From UBA6544 sp038131165 (GTDB lineage: Bacteria; Pseudomonadota; Alphaproteobacteria; UBA8366): a DNA stretch of 64,000 nucleotides. Each line of letters starts with the position of its first letter. Within the stretch, counting starts at the first letter, position 1. The translations under genes and the position numbers were made by a program. The stretch is taken from contig JAYPOZ010000012.1 in NCBI GenBank assembly GCA_038131165.1, positions 1 to 64,000 on the forward strand. Direction: 5' to 3'. The notes under the pieces were generated by a model. The model made no database searches and had not been told where the DNA came from. It worked only from the letters and a program-made list of their open reading frames with translations. This document shows, in pieces, positions 17,101 through 25,423 of the stretch.

Positions 17101-17970
17101 CTAGAACGGCGTGTCGCCCTGCAGCGTGACCCGCTGCATGATCCGCCGCGCGTTGGGGAAATCGTTCACCGCGTAATGCATGGTGCAGCGGTTGTCCCAC
17201 ATCGCGACGGAGCCGGGCCGCCACTTGAAGCGGCAGGTGAACTCGGGCCGCACCGCGTGGGCGGACAGCTGATCGAGCAGAGGTTTCGACTCCTCCACCG
17301 TCATCCCTTCGATGCGGCTGAAATGCGTGGTACTGAGATAGAGCGCCTTGCGCCCGGTCTCGGGATGGGTGCGCACGATCGGATGCATCACCTCGCGCTC
17401 CTCCGGTGCCTGGGCCACCGTCATGTCCTTGGCGACGCCTACTTTGAAACGGTTGGCGTTCTTGCCGTAGGTATTGGCGTTGGTGAAGACAATGCGTAGA
17501 TCGGCGAGCATCCGCTTCATTCCGTCGGAGAGCGCGTCGTAGGCGGTATAGAGACCGGCGAACATCGTATCGCCCCCCGCCTCCGGCACCTCCATGCCGT
17601 AGAGAATCGTCCCAAGCGCCGGCATTTCCTCATAAGCAAGGTCGGAGTGCCAGGCGTTGCCGAAATGGTGTACATCTGTCGGCTCCTTCACGATCCGGAA
17701 GACATCCGGGTAGTCGTCCATGCCCTTCACGTAGCTGTGTCGGTTGAGCGGGCCGAAGAGACGGCCGAACGCCATCTGTGTCTCCGGCGTCAGGTCCTGA
17801 TCGCGGAAAAAGATGACGCTGTGATCGAGGAAGGCCTGATGGATCTCGGCATAGGTTTCCTGATCCACGTTGGTGATATCGACGCCGAATATCTCCGCGC
17901 CGAGAGCGCCGGCCAAAGGCACCACTTCGATCCGGGTGTACTGTTTTTCCGATTGCATCGCCGCCGACAT
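17101..17970 (-). CDS. TauD/TfdA family Fe(II)/2-oxoglutarate dioxygenase
   Basis: A 289-residue non-heme iron dioxygenase coupling 2-oxoglutarate decarboxylation to substrate oxidation. The facial triad is visible as H108-x-D110 (WHSDLAYEE) and a distal His in TMHYAVND, followed by the 2-oxoglutarate-binding Arg in NARRIMQRV. GRLFGPLNRHSYVKG matches taurine/2,4-D dioxygenase-type members. I start at the ATG at 17970, preceded by GGAGCGGAAGAA. Substrates in this family include taurine, alkyl sulfates and aryloxyacetates; this one is unknown. Two more TauD-type genes and one PhyH gene are in the window. Confidence 0.92.
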   Translation of the reverse strand: MSAAMQSEKQYTRIEVVPLAGALGAEIFGVDITNVDQETYAEIHQAFLDHSVIFFRDQDLTPETQMAFGRLFGPLNRHSYVKGMDDYPDVFRIVKEPTDVHHFGNAWHSDLAYEEMPALGTILYGMEVPEAGGDTMFAGLYTAYDALSDGMKRMLADLRIVFTNANTYGKNANRFKVGVAKDMTVAQAPEEREVMHPIVRTHPETGRKALYLSTTHFSRIEGMTVEESKPLLDQLSAHAVRPEFTCRFKWRPGSVAMWDNRCTMHYAVNDFPNARRIMQRVTLQGDTPF

Positions 17971-18009
17971 AGTTCTTCCGCTCCCTTGTTCGAAGGTCCG
18001 TATTTTCAT

Positions 18010-18043
18010 CCCCATCCTAACCTTCCCCCATCGGGGAGAAGGG
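18010..18043. repeat. Degenerate copy of the 3787-3882 repeat arm
   Basis: CCCCATCCTAACCTTCCCCC, then ATCGGGGAGAAGGG, is recognisably the same design as one arm of the inverted repeat at 3787 (CCCTAACCCTCCCCC then GGGGGGAGGG) with several substitutions. It lies upstream of the TauD-like gene that starts at 17970. A second, inverted arm is absent. Confidence 0.6.
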
Positions 18044-18107
18044 ATAATTCGGACGAGAAGAGATTATATCGCTCCCGGGACGTCGTGGGAAAGCGACAGC
18101 CCCGCCC

Positions 18108-18980
18108 TTACAGATCCGCGTATCGCTCGATGGTCTCGCGCCATTTCAGCACGTCTTCCGGCCCCTCGATGCCGCGCGATTTGACCCCGGCAAGGCCCAC
18201 GACCGGCACCATCATCCGGGTCACCCCCGATTTTGCGAGGCCTTCCATCTCCTCCGGATCCTCCGGCATGTTGGTGACGATCTCGATCGCGTCCGGATCG
18301 CGGCCTGCTTCCTCGGCCGACCGGCGCACCAGATCGACCAGCTCCGTAACATATTCCCGCGCCGGGAAAAAACCGTCGCCGAGACGCCCGGCGCGCCGCG
18401 CCGCCGCCTTCGAATGCCCGCCGACGATGATCGGCACACTCTTATTCGCCGGTTGCGGCTGGCAGTGGGCGGCGTCGAAATTGACGAATTCACCGTGATA
18501 GGTCGGCCGTTCTGAGGACCAAAGCTCGCGCATCGCCTCGATATATTCGTCGGTGCGTTTGCCGCGCCGCTCGAACGGCACCCCGAGGGCCGCGAATTCC
18601 TCGGCCAGCCAGCCGACCCCGATGCCGAGCAGTGCCCGCCCGCCCGACATGTAATCTAGGGTCGCGACCTGCTTGGCGGTGACCACCGGATCGCGCTGCG
18701 GCAGCACCATCACGCCGGTGCCGAGCTTCAGGGTCGTCGTCCTGGCCGCGACATAGGTCATCCAGATCAGGCAATCGGGCCGCGGGTTCGCCGGCGTGCC
18801 GGAACTCATGCGCCCGTCCTCGGAATAGGGATACGTGGGCGCGTATTCCTCCGGGACCACCACGTGGTCGATGGTCCAGAGCGATTCGAAACCCGCCGCC
18901 TCCGCCGCCTGCGCCAGTTCCACCGCCGGGCCCGCCTCGACATATTGCCGCGTGTTGCAATAGCGCAGTCCGAATTTCAT
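18108..18980 (-). CDS. LLM class oxidoreductase, probable F420-type (paralog 1)
   Basis: Luciferase-like TIM-barrel oxidoreductase of 290 residues, resembling the F420-dependent group (WTIDHVVVPEEY, TGVMVLPQRDPVVTAKQVA, GGRALLGIGVGWLAEEF). It is a close paralog of 19567-20439: same length and a shared identical block SVPIIVGGHSKAAARRAGRL. Its ATG overlaps the TGA of the membrane-protein gene (ATGA), so the two are translationally coupled. Whether it uses F420 or FMN is uncertain; no F420 biosynthesis gene is in the window. Substrate unknown. Confidence 0.88.
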   Translation of the reverse strand: MKFGLRYCNTRQYVEAGPAVELAQAAEAAGFESLWTIDHVVVPEEYAPTYPYSEDGRMSSGTPANPRPDCLIWMTYVAARTTTLKLGTGVMVLPQRDPVVTAKQVATLDYMSGGRALLGIGVGWLAEEFAALGVPFERRGKRTDEYIEAMRELWSSERPTYHGEFVNFDAAHCQPQPANKSVPIIVGGHSKAAARRAGRLGDGFFPAREYVTELVDLVRRSAEEAGRDPDAIEIVTNMPEDPEEMEGLAKSGVTRMMVPVVGLAGVKSRGIEGPEDVLKWRETIERYADL

Positions 18981-19543
18981 TCGCTCTCATCCTTCAATTG
19001 ACGAAATGCCGCCGCCTTAAAATCTCTGGTGCCGACATGAAAAATAATCCAGGCCGCCATTAGCACACATATCGAAACACCCAAAAGAGTGTGTACCTTC
19101 CAATTCGTACTTAGAGTTACGCTGTAAAACGTCCAAATCAGTGCGAGATTAACGATCGCACCACGCACAATGCGATCTCTGCTGCGACGCAGGTGGAGTT
19201 GAAGGCCGACGTCTCTATTCGCCTTGAATATGGATACTGTCCGCGAAGATTTCGCCGTCTCGGATGGCTTGCCGTTATCGCCGGCATTCAATGAATCGTT
19301 AGCCTTCGCGTCATCCTTGTCGCTCAGAAGTTTCCGCAACGGCGTCTCAAATATTACGGCCCCGACGGCTTCAACGACGATGCCGAGCACATAGGCGATT
19401 GGCACCAGCGCGAAAGCACCGACCCCTGCCGAAAAACTTATCGCGATATCGTTCGGTATTTCGTCTGCAAAACCGAGGTAAATCCAGATCAACGCAACCG
19501 ATCCATTTATCAAATACTCGATGTAAAAGGTCGTCGAATTCAT
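18977..19543 (-). CDS. Small multi-pass membrane protein of unknown function, AT-richer insert
   Basis: A 188-residue protein I do not recognise. It shows about four hydrophobic segments: around residues 12-27, 36-63, 132-147 and 153-168. The charged linker between the second and third carries two short basic/acidic stretches (LRKLLSDKDDAK and RSRDRIVRG). Base composition is visibly more AT-rich, about half GC, than the flanking LLM genes, suggesting recent acquisition. It separates two paralogous LLM genes and overlaps the downstream one by 4 bases, so it sits cleanly inside the operon. It could be a membrane partner, a toxin-immunity-type protein or a passenger; nothing decides among these. 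Confidence 0.7.
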   Translation of the reverse strand: MNSTTFYIEYLINGSVALIWIYLGFADEIPNDIAISFSAGVGAFALVPIAYVLGIVVEAVGAVIFETPLRKLLSDKDDAKANDSLNAGDNGKPSETAKSSRTVSIFKANRDVGLQLHLRRSRDRIVRGAIVNLALIWTFYSVTLSTNWKVHTLLGVSICVLMAAWIIFHVGTRDFKAAAFRQLKDESE

Positions 19544-19566
19544 TTACCTAAAAATCCGGCCTGGCT

Positions 19567-20439
19567 TCATGCATCCCGATACTTATCGATGATCTCGCTC
19601 CAGCGGGCGAGATCGCCGGGCCCGCTTGCCGAGGTGCTCTTGAGGCCGAACATCGGGATAATCGGCAGCAGCACCCGGTCGACGCCAGCCTTCGCCAGGT
19701 TCGGCAGCTCGTCCAGGTCCTCCGGCATGCTGACGGTGAATTCGATGGCGTCGGGATCGCGGCCATTCTCTTCCGCCGTCCGCTTGGCGAGATCGAACAG
19801 ATCGGTCGGCACGCCCCGCGCCGGAAAGAACCCGTCGCCGAGACGCCCGGCGCGCCGGGCCGCCGCCTTCGAATGGCCGCCGACGATGATCGGCACGGAC
19901 TTGTTCGGCGGCTGCGGTTGACAGTGGGCGCCATCGAAATTGATGAACTCGCCGTGAAAGTTCGGCTTTTCGGCAGACCAAAGTTCGCGCATCGCGCCGA
20001 TATATTCGTCGGTGGCGCGCCCGCGCGCTTCGAATGGGGCGTTCAGGGCCCGGAACTCTTCCTCCATCCAGCCGACGCCGATGCCGAGCAGCACGCGCCC
20101 GCCCGACATGTAATCCAGCGTCGCTACCTGTTTTGCGGTGACCACCGGATTGCGCTGCGGCACGATCAGGATACCGGTGCCGAACTTGATCCGCTCCGTC
20201 CGCGCCGCAACATAGGTCATCCAGATCAGCGGATCGGGCAGCGGAATGTCGTTCTTGCCGCCCGCCATCTTGCCGTCGTCGGTATAGGGATACTGCGACT
20301 CATAACCCTCCGGCACGACCACGTGATCGACGGTCCAGGCGGATTCAAACCCCGCCGCTTCCGCCGCCTGCACCAGTTCGACGGCGTTTTCCGGCTTGGT
20401 GTAGCGCGCCGTGTTGCAGTATCTGACTCCGAATTTCAT
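19567..20439 (-). CDS. LLM class oxidoreductase, probable F420-type (paralog 2)
   Basis: A 290-residue LLM enzyme, paralog of 18108-18980. It has the same start pattern (MKFGVRYCNTARY against MKFGLRYCNTRQY), the same WTVDHVVVPEGY segment and the same C-terminal plan. Tandem duplication followed by insertion of the membrane-protein gene explains the layout. Its ATG overlaps the stop of the upstream LLM gene (20436-20439, ATGA), so four genes (20436, 19567, 18977, 18108) form one coupled minus-strand operon. Substrate and cofactor are not determined by the sequence. Confidence 0.88.
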   Translation of the reverse strand: MKFGVRYCNTARYTKPENAVELVQAAEAAGFESAWTVDHVVVPEGYESQYPYTDDGKMAGGKNDIPLPDPLIWMTYVAARTERIKFGTGILIVPQRNPVVTAKQVATLDYMSGGRVLLGIGVGWMEEEFRALNAPFEARGRATDEYIGAMRELWSAEKPNFHGEFINFDGAHCQPQPPNKSVPIIVGGHSKAAARRAGRLGDGFFPARGVPTDLFDLAKRTAEENGRDPDAIEFTVSMPEDLDELPNLAKAGVDRVLLPIIPMFGLKSTSASGPGDLARWSEIIDKYRDA

Positions 20440-21356
20440 TTCAGCCTCGCACAGAGTTCGAACACTTCCTCGATCGCCTTGAATTGGTTGCCCTGGGCCG
20501 AGGAGGGCACCAGAATCGGCGTCTTGATACCGGCGTCATACCAAGCTTCGAGCCCTTCCAGCACCTTGGAGGTCGGGCCGTAGAGCGTATTGTCGGAAAG
20601 CCAGCGTTCGCTCAGACATTTGCCGATGGCTTCCGGGTCACCGCCCGCCTCCATCGCCTTCTCGACCCCCGCCATTTCCTCCTCGTAGCCCGCTTCCTTC
20701 CAGTAATTCCGATAATTGGTCAGCTGGGCATAATGGACCAGCGTCTTGCGGTTGACCGCCGCCGCCGTCGCCTCGTTCTCGTAGATGCAGGTCGGGATCA
20801 TGTCGCCGATGAAGAAATTCGGGTCCTGGCGTTTCGCCTCCGGGACGACGCTCAGGGACTCCGCCATGTGCGAGCGCGAGCCGTTGGCGAACACCATCCC
20901 GTCGGCGATCTCGGCAGCCAGTGCGATCATTTTCTTGCGCAGGGTCGCGAGTACGATTGGCGGCAGATCGCCGATCATCTTGGCGTTCCGCGCGGTCTCG
21001 ACGAAATGCCGGGTGTCCGCGAGCGGCTTGCCGACGGTGACCCCAAAACGGGCATGCGAGGGCGCATGGGCAACGCCGATACCGAATTTGAACCGTCCAT
21101 TCGAGACCTCGTGGATGAAAGCCGCCGCCTGCGCCAAATCGAGAGGGGCGCGGAAGTAAATCGGGCAGATCGAGGTGCCGAACTCGATCTTGTCGGTCGC
21201 CACCGCGAGCGCCGTCGCCAGCGCCATGTTGTCGCCGAGGGACGGCATATAGATGCCCGCAAAACCGCGCGTCTCCGCCTCTTTCGCGAACTCGATGATC
21301 CGGTGTCGGCGCGTCGGCACGGCGGCCAGCGATATGGCGGGCATTTGAATGGGCAT
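20436..21356 (-). CDS. LLM class flavin-dependent oxidoreductase (operon lead gene)
   Basis: LLM family enzyme of 306 residues from a more distant subgroup than its operon partners: FAKEAETRGFAGIYMPSLGDNMAL, FGTSICPIYFRAPLDLAQ, GRFKFGIGVAHAPSHARFGV. I start it at the ATG at 21356, which has AAGGAGAG eight bases upstream; the alternative GTG at 21365 overlaps that site. It is the first gene of the four-gene minus-strand operon and is transcribed away from another LLM gene at 21466. Confidence 0.87.
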   Translation of the reverse strand: MPIQMPAISLAAVPTRRHRIIEFAKEAETRGFAGIYMPSLGDNMALATALAVATDKIEFGTSICPIYFRAPLDLAQAAAFIHEVSNGRFKFGIGVAHAPSHARFGVTVGKPLADTRHFVETARNAKMIGDLPPIVLATLRKKMIALAAEIADGMVFANGSRSHMAESLSVVPEAKRQDPNFFIGDMIPTCIYENEATAAAVNRKTLVHYAQLTNYRNYWKEAGYEEEMAGVEKAMEAGGDPEAIGKCLSERWLSDNTLYGPTSKVLEGLEAWYDAGIKTPILVPSSAQGNQFKAIEEVFELCARLK

Positions 21357-21465
21357 GTTTCGCACTCTCCTTCGCGGGAATGATGGCTCTTTGCTACCGT
21401 CTGTCTGGCCCCAGATTTACTATACAGTTAGGCGCAACCGCGCCGCGGGACAGGGAGGGCTTGCC

Positions 21466-22314
21466 ATGGACATCGGTTTTTTCAGCTACAACACGGAATA
21501 CGGCATCCGCGCCGACGATCTGGCGCGCGAGCTTGAAGCGCGCGGCTTCGACTCTCTCTGGGTCGGCGAACACACCCATATCCCGGCGAGCCGCGAGACG
21601 CCATTTCCCGGCGGCGGCGACCTGCCGAAGCCCTACTATCATATGAGCGACCCTTTCGTGACCCTGGGCATGGCCGCGGCGGTGACGGAAAAGCTCAAGC
21701 TCGGCACCGGGATCAGCCTGGTGGTCGAGCACGATCCCATCGCGCTCGCGAAATCCGTCGCCACCCTCGATTACTATTCCGGCGGCCGGTTCCTGTTCGG
21801 CATCGGCGGCGGCTGGAACAAGGAAGAGATGGAGAACCACGGCTTCCCCTTCGACCGACGCTGGAAGCTGCTGCGCGAGCGGGTCGAGGCGATGAAGGCC
21901 ATCTGGACGCAGGAAGAAGCAAGCTATACGGGCGAGTTCGTCAATTTCGATCGCATCATTACCAATCCGAAGCCGGCTCAGGACCCGCACCCGCCGATCT
22001 TCATGGGGGGTGCCACGGAGATGTCGCTGAAGCGGGTCGCCCGATACTGCAACGGCTGGATGCCCATTGACGTACTGCTCAAGGACCCGGAAGCCATGGT
22101 CGCGAAGATGCGCCAGGTGGTGAGCGAGGAAGGCCGCGATCCCGACGAGATCGAACTCTCCGCCTTCTGCCAACGGGGCCGCGACCGCGACGCCCTGAAA
22201 CGGTTCCGTGCGGCCGGTTTCACCCGCGCCATTGTCGGTCTGCCCAACCGGGAGCGCGGCGAAGTGCTGAAATTCATCGACGGCTATGTCGGACTGGGCG
22301 AGGAGATCGGCTAG
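21466..22314 (+). CDS. LLM class oxidoreductase, probable F420-type
   Basis: A 282-residue LLM protein with LWVGEHTHIPASRETPFPGG near the N-terminus, TGISLVVEHDPIALAKSVAT and GGRFLFGIGGGWNKEEMENH, the pattern of TIGR-type F420-dependent LLM enzymes. The ATG at 21466 is preceded by AGGGAGGG. It diverges from the LLM operon on the minus strand and runs toward the FMO gene 96 bases downstream; the small GCGGC-TTC-GCCGC hairpin between them may end its transcript. Substrate unknown. Confidence 0.88.
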   Translation: MDIGFFSYNTEYGIRADDLARELEARGFDSLWVGEHTHIPASRETPFPGGGDLPKPYYHMSDPFVTLGMAAAVTEKLKLGTGISLVVEHDPIALAKSVATLDYYSGGRFLFGIGGGWNKEEMENHGFPFDRRWKLLRERVEAMKAIWTQEEASYTGEFVNFDRIITNPKPAQDPHPPIFMGGATEMSLKRVARYCNGWMPIDVLLKDPEAMVAKMRQVVSEEGRDPDEIELSAFCQRGRDRDALKRFRAAGFTRAIVGLPNRERGEVLKFIDGYVGLGEEIG

Positions 22315-22350
22315 GGCGGTGTCATTGCCCTCCACCGAAACGGGGACTGC

Positions 22351-22363
22351 GCGGCTTCGCCGC
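22351..22363 (+). terminator. Short perfect hairpin between LLM and FMO genes
   Basis: GCGGC-TTC-GCCGC, 36 bases past the LLM stop, extended by partial pairing of flanking CTGC and AG. No T-run follows, so the hairpin may attenuate rather than terminate. Confidence 0.25.
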
Positions 22364-22410
22364 AGCTCTGCGATATTGGCCCGCGGGCGTAACGGCTTAA
22401 ACTTGTTCCC

Positions 22411-23775
22411 ATGACCGATGCTTCCTCCGCGGCCAAGCCGGCCGCCGCAAAAAAAGACCCGAAGGCAAAACGCATTGCCGTGATCGGCGCCGGTGCCTGC
22501 GGCCTTTGTGCCGCCAAGTATCTGACCCAAGCAGGCCTCGACGTGACGATTTTCGAGATCGGCTCGCAGATCGGCGGAATGTGGTGCTATGAGAACGACA
22601 ATCGGCGCTCCTCCGCTTACCGCACCCTGCACATCAACACGTCGCGGGACGTCACCCGCTTCCACGACCTCGACTTCGATGAAGACGTGCAATTCTTCCC
22701 CGATCACTGGGACATGCACAAATACCTCGTCAAATACGCCGAGCATTTCGACATCGCCAAGCTCATACGCTTCAATACGGCGGTGAAGGACGTGCGTCCG
22801 GCGTTCGACCCGAAGACCGAGCCGCCGCTTTGGGAACTCGTCTTCGAAGATGGCACGACCGAACGGTTCGACGCCGTAATCGCCGCGACCGGCCACCTGT
22901 CGGAACCATTGCACGTGCCGATGTTCAGAGACGATTTCAAGGGCGAATACGTGCAGGCGCATTATTACCGCGAGCCGGAGCCCTATGTCGGCAAGCGCAT
23001 CTGCATCGTCGGCGTCGGTAATTCCGCCTGCGACATCTCGGGCGATGTCTGCGCCACCGCGAAGCGCTGCGTGCTGGTCGCCCGCTCCGGCGTCCTGATC
23101 CTGCCGAAACTTCTGTTCGGCATGCCTTTCACCGACATCACCCGGAAGATCCAGCGTCCATGGATTCCAGCCCCCCTCCGGCGGCGCTTTACCCGCTGGC
23201 TGACCTGGCTGGCCCATGGCGATATCACCAAGCTCGGCTTCAAGCCGCTGGTCGGCAAGCGGGCGCATGTGACCAGCAACGGCACCATTATCACCGACGT
23301 CGCCTACAGCCGCATCGAAGTGAAAAACGGGATCGAGAAGATCGAGGGCAAGACCATCCATTTCGTCGACGGCACGGCCGAGGAATTCGACGTCCTGATC
23401 GCCGCGACCGGCTACCTCATCGACCTGCCGTTCGTCTCGCGCGACATCGTGCCCTTGGACGACAACCGCTTGGAGCTCTACAAGCGGATGACGCAGCCGG
23501 GCTGGCCCGGCCTTTATCTCATGGGGTTCTTCAACCTCGATTCGGCCCTGAACATGGTCTATGAGTATCAGGCCCGCTGGGTGCGCGACATCGAGCTCGG
23601 CGAGGCGATACTGCCGACGAACGCAGAGATGTGGGCCGACATCGCCGCCAAGAACGCCTGGGTCAAGGAGAACTACGAGGACTCGCCCCGCCACACCATC
23701 GAGGAAGAGCACGTCCCCTATATCCAGGAACTGAAAAAATCCCAGAAGGCGATGCGCCGCGCCGCCGGTAACTAG
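22411..23775 (+). CDS. Flavin-containing monooxygenase (FMO-like, FAD/NADPH)
   Basis: FAD- and NADPH-dependent monooxygenase of 454 residues, comparable to bacterial FMOs that oxygenate N or S atoms such as trimethylamine. The FAD Rossmann motif is VIGAGACGLCAAKYL (from about residue 27) and the NADPH Rossmann motif VGVGNSACDISGD (about 203). The ATGYLIDLPF stretch near the C-terminus is the FATGY motif of the class. A short lysine/alanine-rich N-terminal tail precedes the first domain. Its TAG stop overlaps the stop of the convergent SDR gene through a shared CTAG. Confidence 0.92.
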   Translation: MTDASSAAKPAAAKKDPKAKRIAVIGAGACGLCAAKYLTQAGLDVTIFEIGSQIGGMWCYENDNRRSSAYRTLHINTSRDVTRFHDLDFDEDVQFFPDHWDMHKYLVKYAEHFDIAKLIRFNTAVKDVRPAFDPKTEPPLWELVFEDGTTERFDAVIAATGHLSEPLHVPMFRDDFKGEYVQAHYYREPEPYVGKRICIVGVGNSACDISGDVCATAKRCVLVARSGVLILPKLLFGMPFTDITRKIQRPWIPAPLRRRFTRWLTWLAHGDITKLGFKPLVGKRAHVTSNGTIITDVAYSRIEVKNGIEKIEGKTIHFVDGTAEEFDVLIAATGYLIDLPFVSRDIVPLDDNRLELYKRMTQPGWPGLYLMGFFNLDSALNMVYEYQARWVRDIELGEAILPTNAEMWADIAAKNAWVKENYEDSPRHTIEEEHVPYIQELKKSQKAMRRAAGN

Positions 23776-24530
23776 AGCGCGTTGTAGCCGCCGTCGACCA
23801 ACAGGTCGTCACCGGTCATAAAAGACGATTCGTCCGACGCCAGGAACAGCGCTGCCGCTGCAATCTCCTTCGGCAGGCCGACCCGCCCCATCAAAGTGAG
23901 CGAGCCCGATTCCTGCTGGGCCGCCTCCTCGCTGCCGGAGCGTTCGAAGATGCGTTCGGTCCCAATCGGGCCGGGCGAGAGCGAGTTGACACGGATATTG
24001 TCGCCCACATGATCGGCCGCCATGCAGCGCGCCATCTGGATCAGCCCGCCTTTGACGGAGCAATAATCGCTGCGCATGGGCTTGCCGACACTGCCGAGCT
24101 GCGAGGCGACGTGAATGATGGAGCCACCGCCCGCCGCGCGCATCGCCGGAATGGCGTATTTGCTCATCAGCATAGGGCCGGTGAGATTGACGTCGATGGC
24201 GCGGCGCCATTCGGCGATATCGACCTCCTCGACCGTGTTCCTGCCGATAAAATAGGCGGCATTGTTCATCAGGATGTGGAGCGCGCCGAATTCGTCGACC
24301 GCACGTTTCACCGTGGCCGCGCAGGACTCCGCGTCGGAGACATCGCATCGCTGGCCGACGACCTTCCCGCCGGCCGCGGCGATTTCCGCCGCCGTCTTCT
24401 CGATCCCCGCCCCGTCGATATCCGCGATGACCAACGAAGCGCCCTCCTCGCAGAAGCGCTCCGCGGTGGCCCGTCCGATGCCCCGCACCGCGCCGGTGAT
24501 GATCCCGACCTTCCCTTCAAGGCGTTTCAT
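23772..24530 (-). CDS. Short-chain dehydrogenase/reductase
   Basis: Classical SDR of 252 residues: cofactor motif GAVRGIGRATAERF, NNAAY, catalytic Ser in HVASQLG and Tyr/Lys in the Y-C-S-V-K segment. It should oxidise or reduce an alcohol/ketone with NAD(P)(H). Its ATG overlaps the stop of the PhyH gene (24527-24530), making it the last gene of a coupled operon that begins with two MFS transporters, so it may act on the product of the PhyH-type hydroxylation. This is inference from layout. Confidence 0.92.
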   Translation of the reverse strand: MKRLEGKVGIITGAVRGIGRATAERFCEEGASLVIADIDGAGIEKTAAEIAAAGGKVVGQRCDVSDAESCAATVKRAVDEFGALHILMNNAAYFIGRNTVEEVDIAEWRRAIDVNLTGPMLMSKYAIPAMRAAGGGSIIHVASQLGSVGKPMRSDYCSVKGGLIQMARCMAADHVGDNIRVNSLSPGPIGTERIFERSGSEEAAQQESGSLTLMGRVGLPKEIAAAALFLASDESSFMTGDDLLVDGGYNAL

Positions 24531-25387
24531 GCTCTTCCTTCCCTGTTACCATATGCCGTCTTATGAGCGGCGACCTGCTCTTCGTAGCCTTCGCGATAGC
24601 GCCGGTAGGCCGCTTCATGATGGGCTGGTCCCTCTGCCGCGCCATGTTCGCGGGGATCGGGCTCGATCTCGAAATGCCCGTATTTATCCTCGCCCCGCGC
24701 GTGACTCGCTCCCATCCGGTAGCTGCCGACATGACGCACATGCGCCGGAATATAACTGATGCCGTAGCCGATGCGGCGGTCCCGGGAGCGGTTCGGGGCC
24801 GAACTGTGGACGACCAGCGTGTGATGGAACGAGAACTGCCCCGCCTTCAGCGGCGCCGAGGCGATGTGGCTGTCGTCGAACGGCTCCGCGATGGCCTGGC
24901 TGCCGTGATTGACGCTGCCGACGACGGTCTGCGGCGCGTGATAGAGCTGCCCGAATCCGGAACTGCCGACGACGAACTCCATGCATCCCGCTTCCTCCGA
25001 GGCGTCTGACAGCGCGATCCAGGCCGTCACGTGCTCGTAGGGCTGCATCCCAAAATAGGTCGAGTCCTGATGCCAGGCCGTGATCTGATCCTCGCCCGGC
25101 TCCTTGATGAAGAAGGTTGCGTTGAAGATAAGAATATCGGGGCCGATCAAATCCTCCACCGCATCCAGAACGCGGGGTATCCGGACCAATTCCGCCGCCC
25201 ACGGCTCGCGCACGTGAACCTTACGGTACTGCCAGGGTTCGAGCCGCGCGCCGCCCTGCTCGTCCTCGTAGCGTTCCAGGCAGGCGCGGTAATGCTGCGT
25301 CTCCTCCGGGGTCAACGCCTCCAGCGGCGCGAGAAAATTCTCCCGCCGGTACTGCGCGATTTGGCCTTCTGTCAGGATTTTCGGCAT
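24527..25387 (-). CDS. Phytanoyl-CoA dioxygenase (PhyH) family protein
   Basis: Fe(II)/2-oxoglutarate dioxygenase of the PhyH family, 286 residues. The iron ligands appear as H106-x-D108 (WHQDSTYFG) and a distal His in HHTLVVHSSAPN, followed by RSRDRR with the 2-oxoglutarate Arg. Bacterial PhyH proteins hydroxylate diverse small molecules (ectoine, natural products), not necessarily phytanoyl-CoA. I start at the ATG at 25387 with GGAGACAG upstream. It lies between MFS transporters and an SDR in one transcription unit, suggesting uptake, hydroxylation and oxidation of one compound. Confidence 0.9.
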   Translation of the reverse strand: MPKILTEGQIAQYRRENFLAPLEALTPEETQHYRACLERYEDEQGGARLEPWQYRKVHVREPWAAELVRIPRVLDAVEDLIGPDILIFNATFFIKEPGEDQITAWHQDSTYFGMQPYEHVTAWIALSDASEEAGCMEFVVGSSGFGQLYHAPQTVVGSVNHGSQAIAEPFDDSHIASAPLKAGQFSFHHTLVVHSSAPNRSRDRRIGYGISYIPAHVRHVGSYRMGASHARGEDKYGHFEIEPDPREHGAAEGPAHHEAAYRRYREGYEEQVAAHKTAYGNREGRA

Positions 25388-25423
25388 TTTCTGTCTCCGC
25401 AATAATCAGTAGAGCGAATATAC

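Noticed and set aside
18108..20439. The two LLM paralogs as an insertion-sequence duplication
   Set aside because: No terminal repeats, target-site duplications or transposase are visible; tandem duplication explains the pair.
21394..23712. 772-codon open frame on the minus strand
   Set aside because: Antisense shadow of the LLM and FMO genes; no conserved domain, biased composition.
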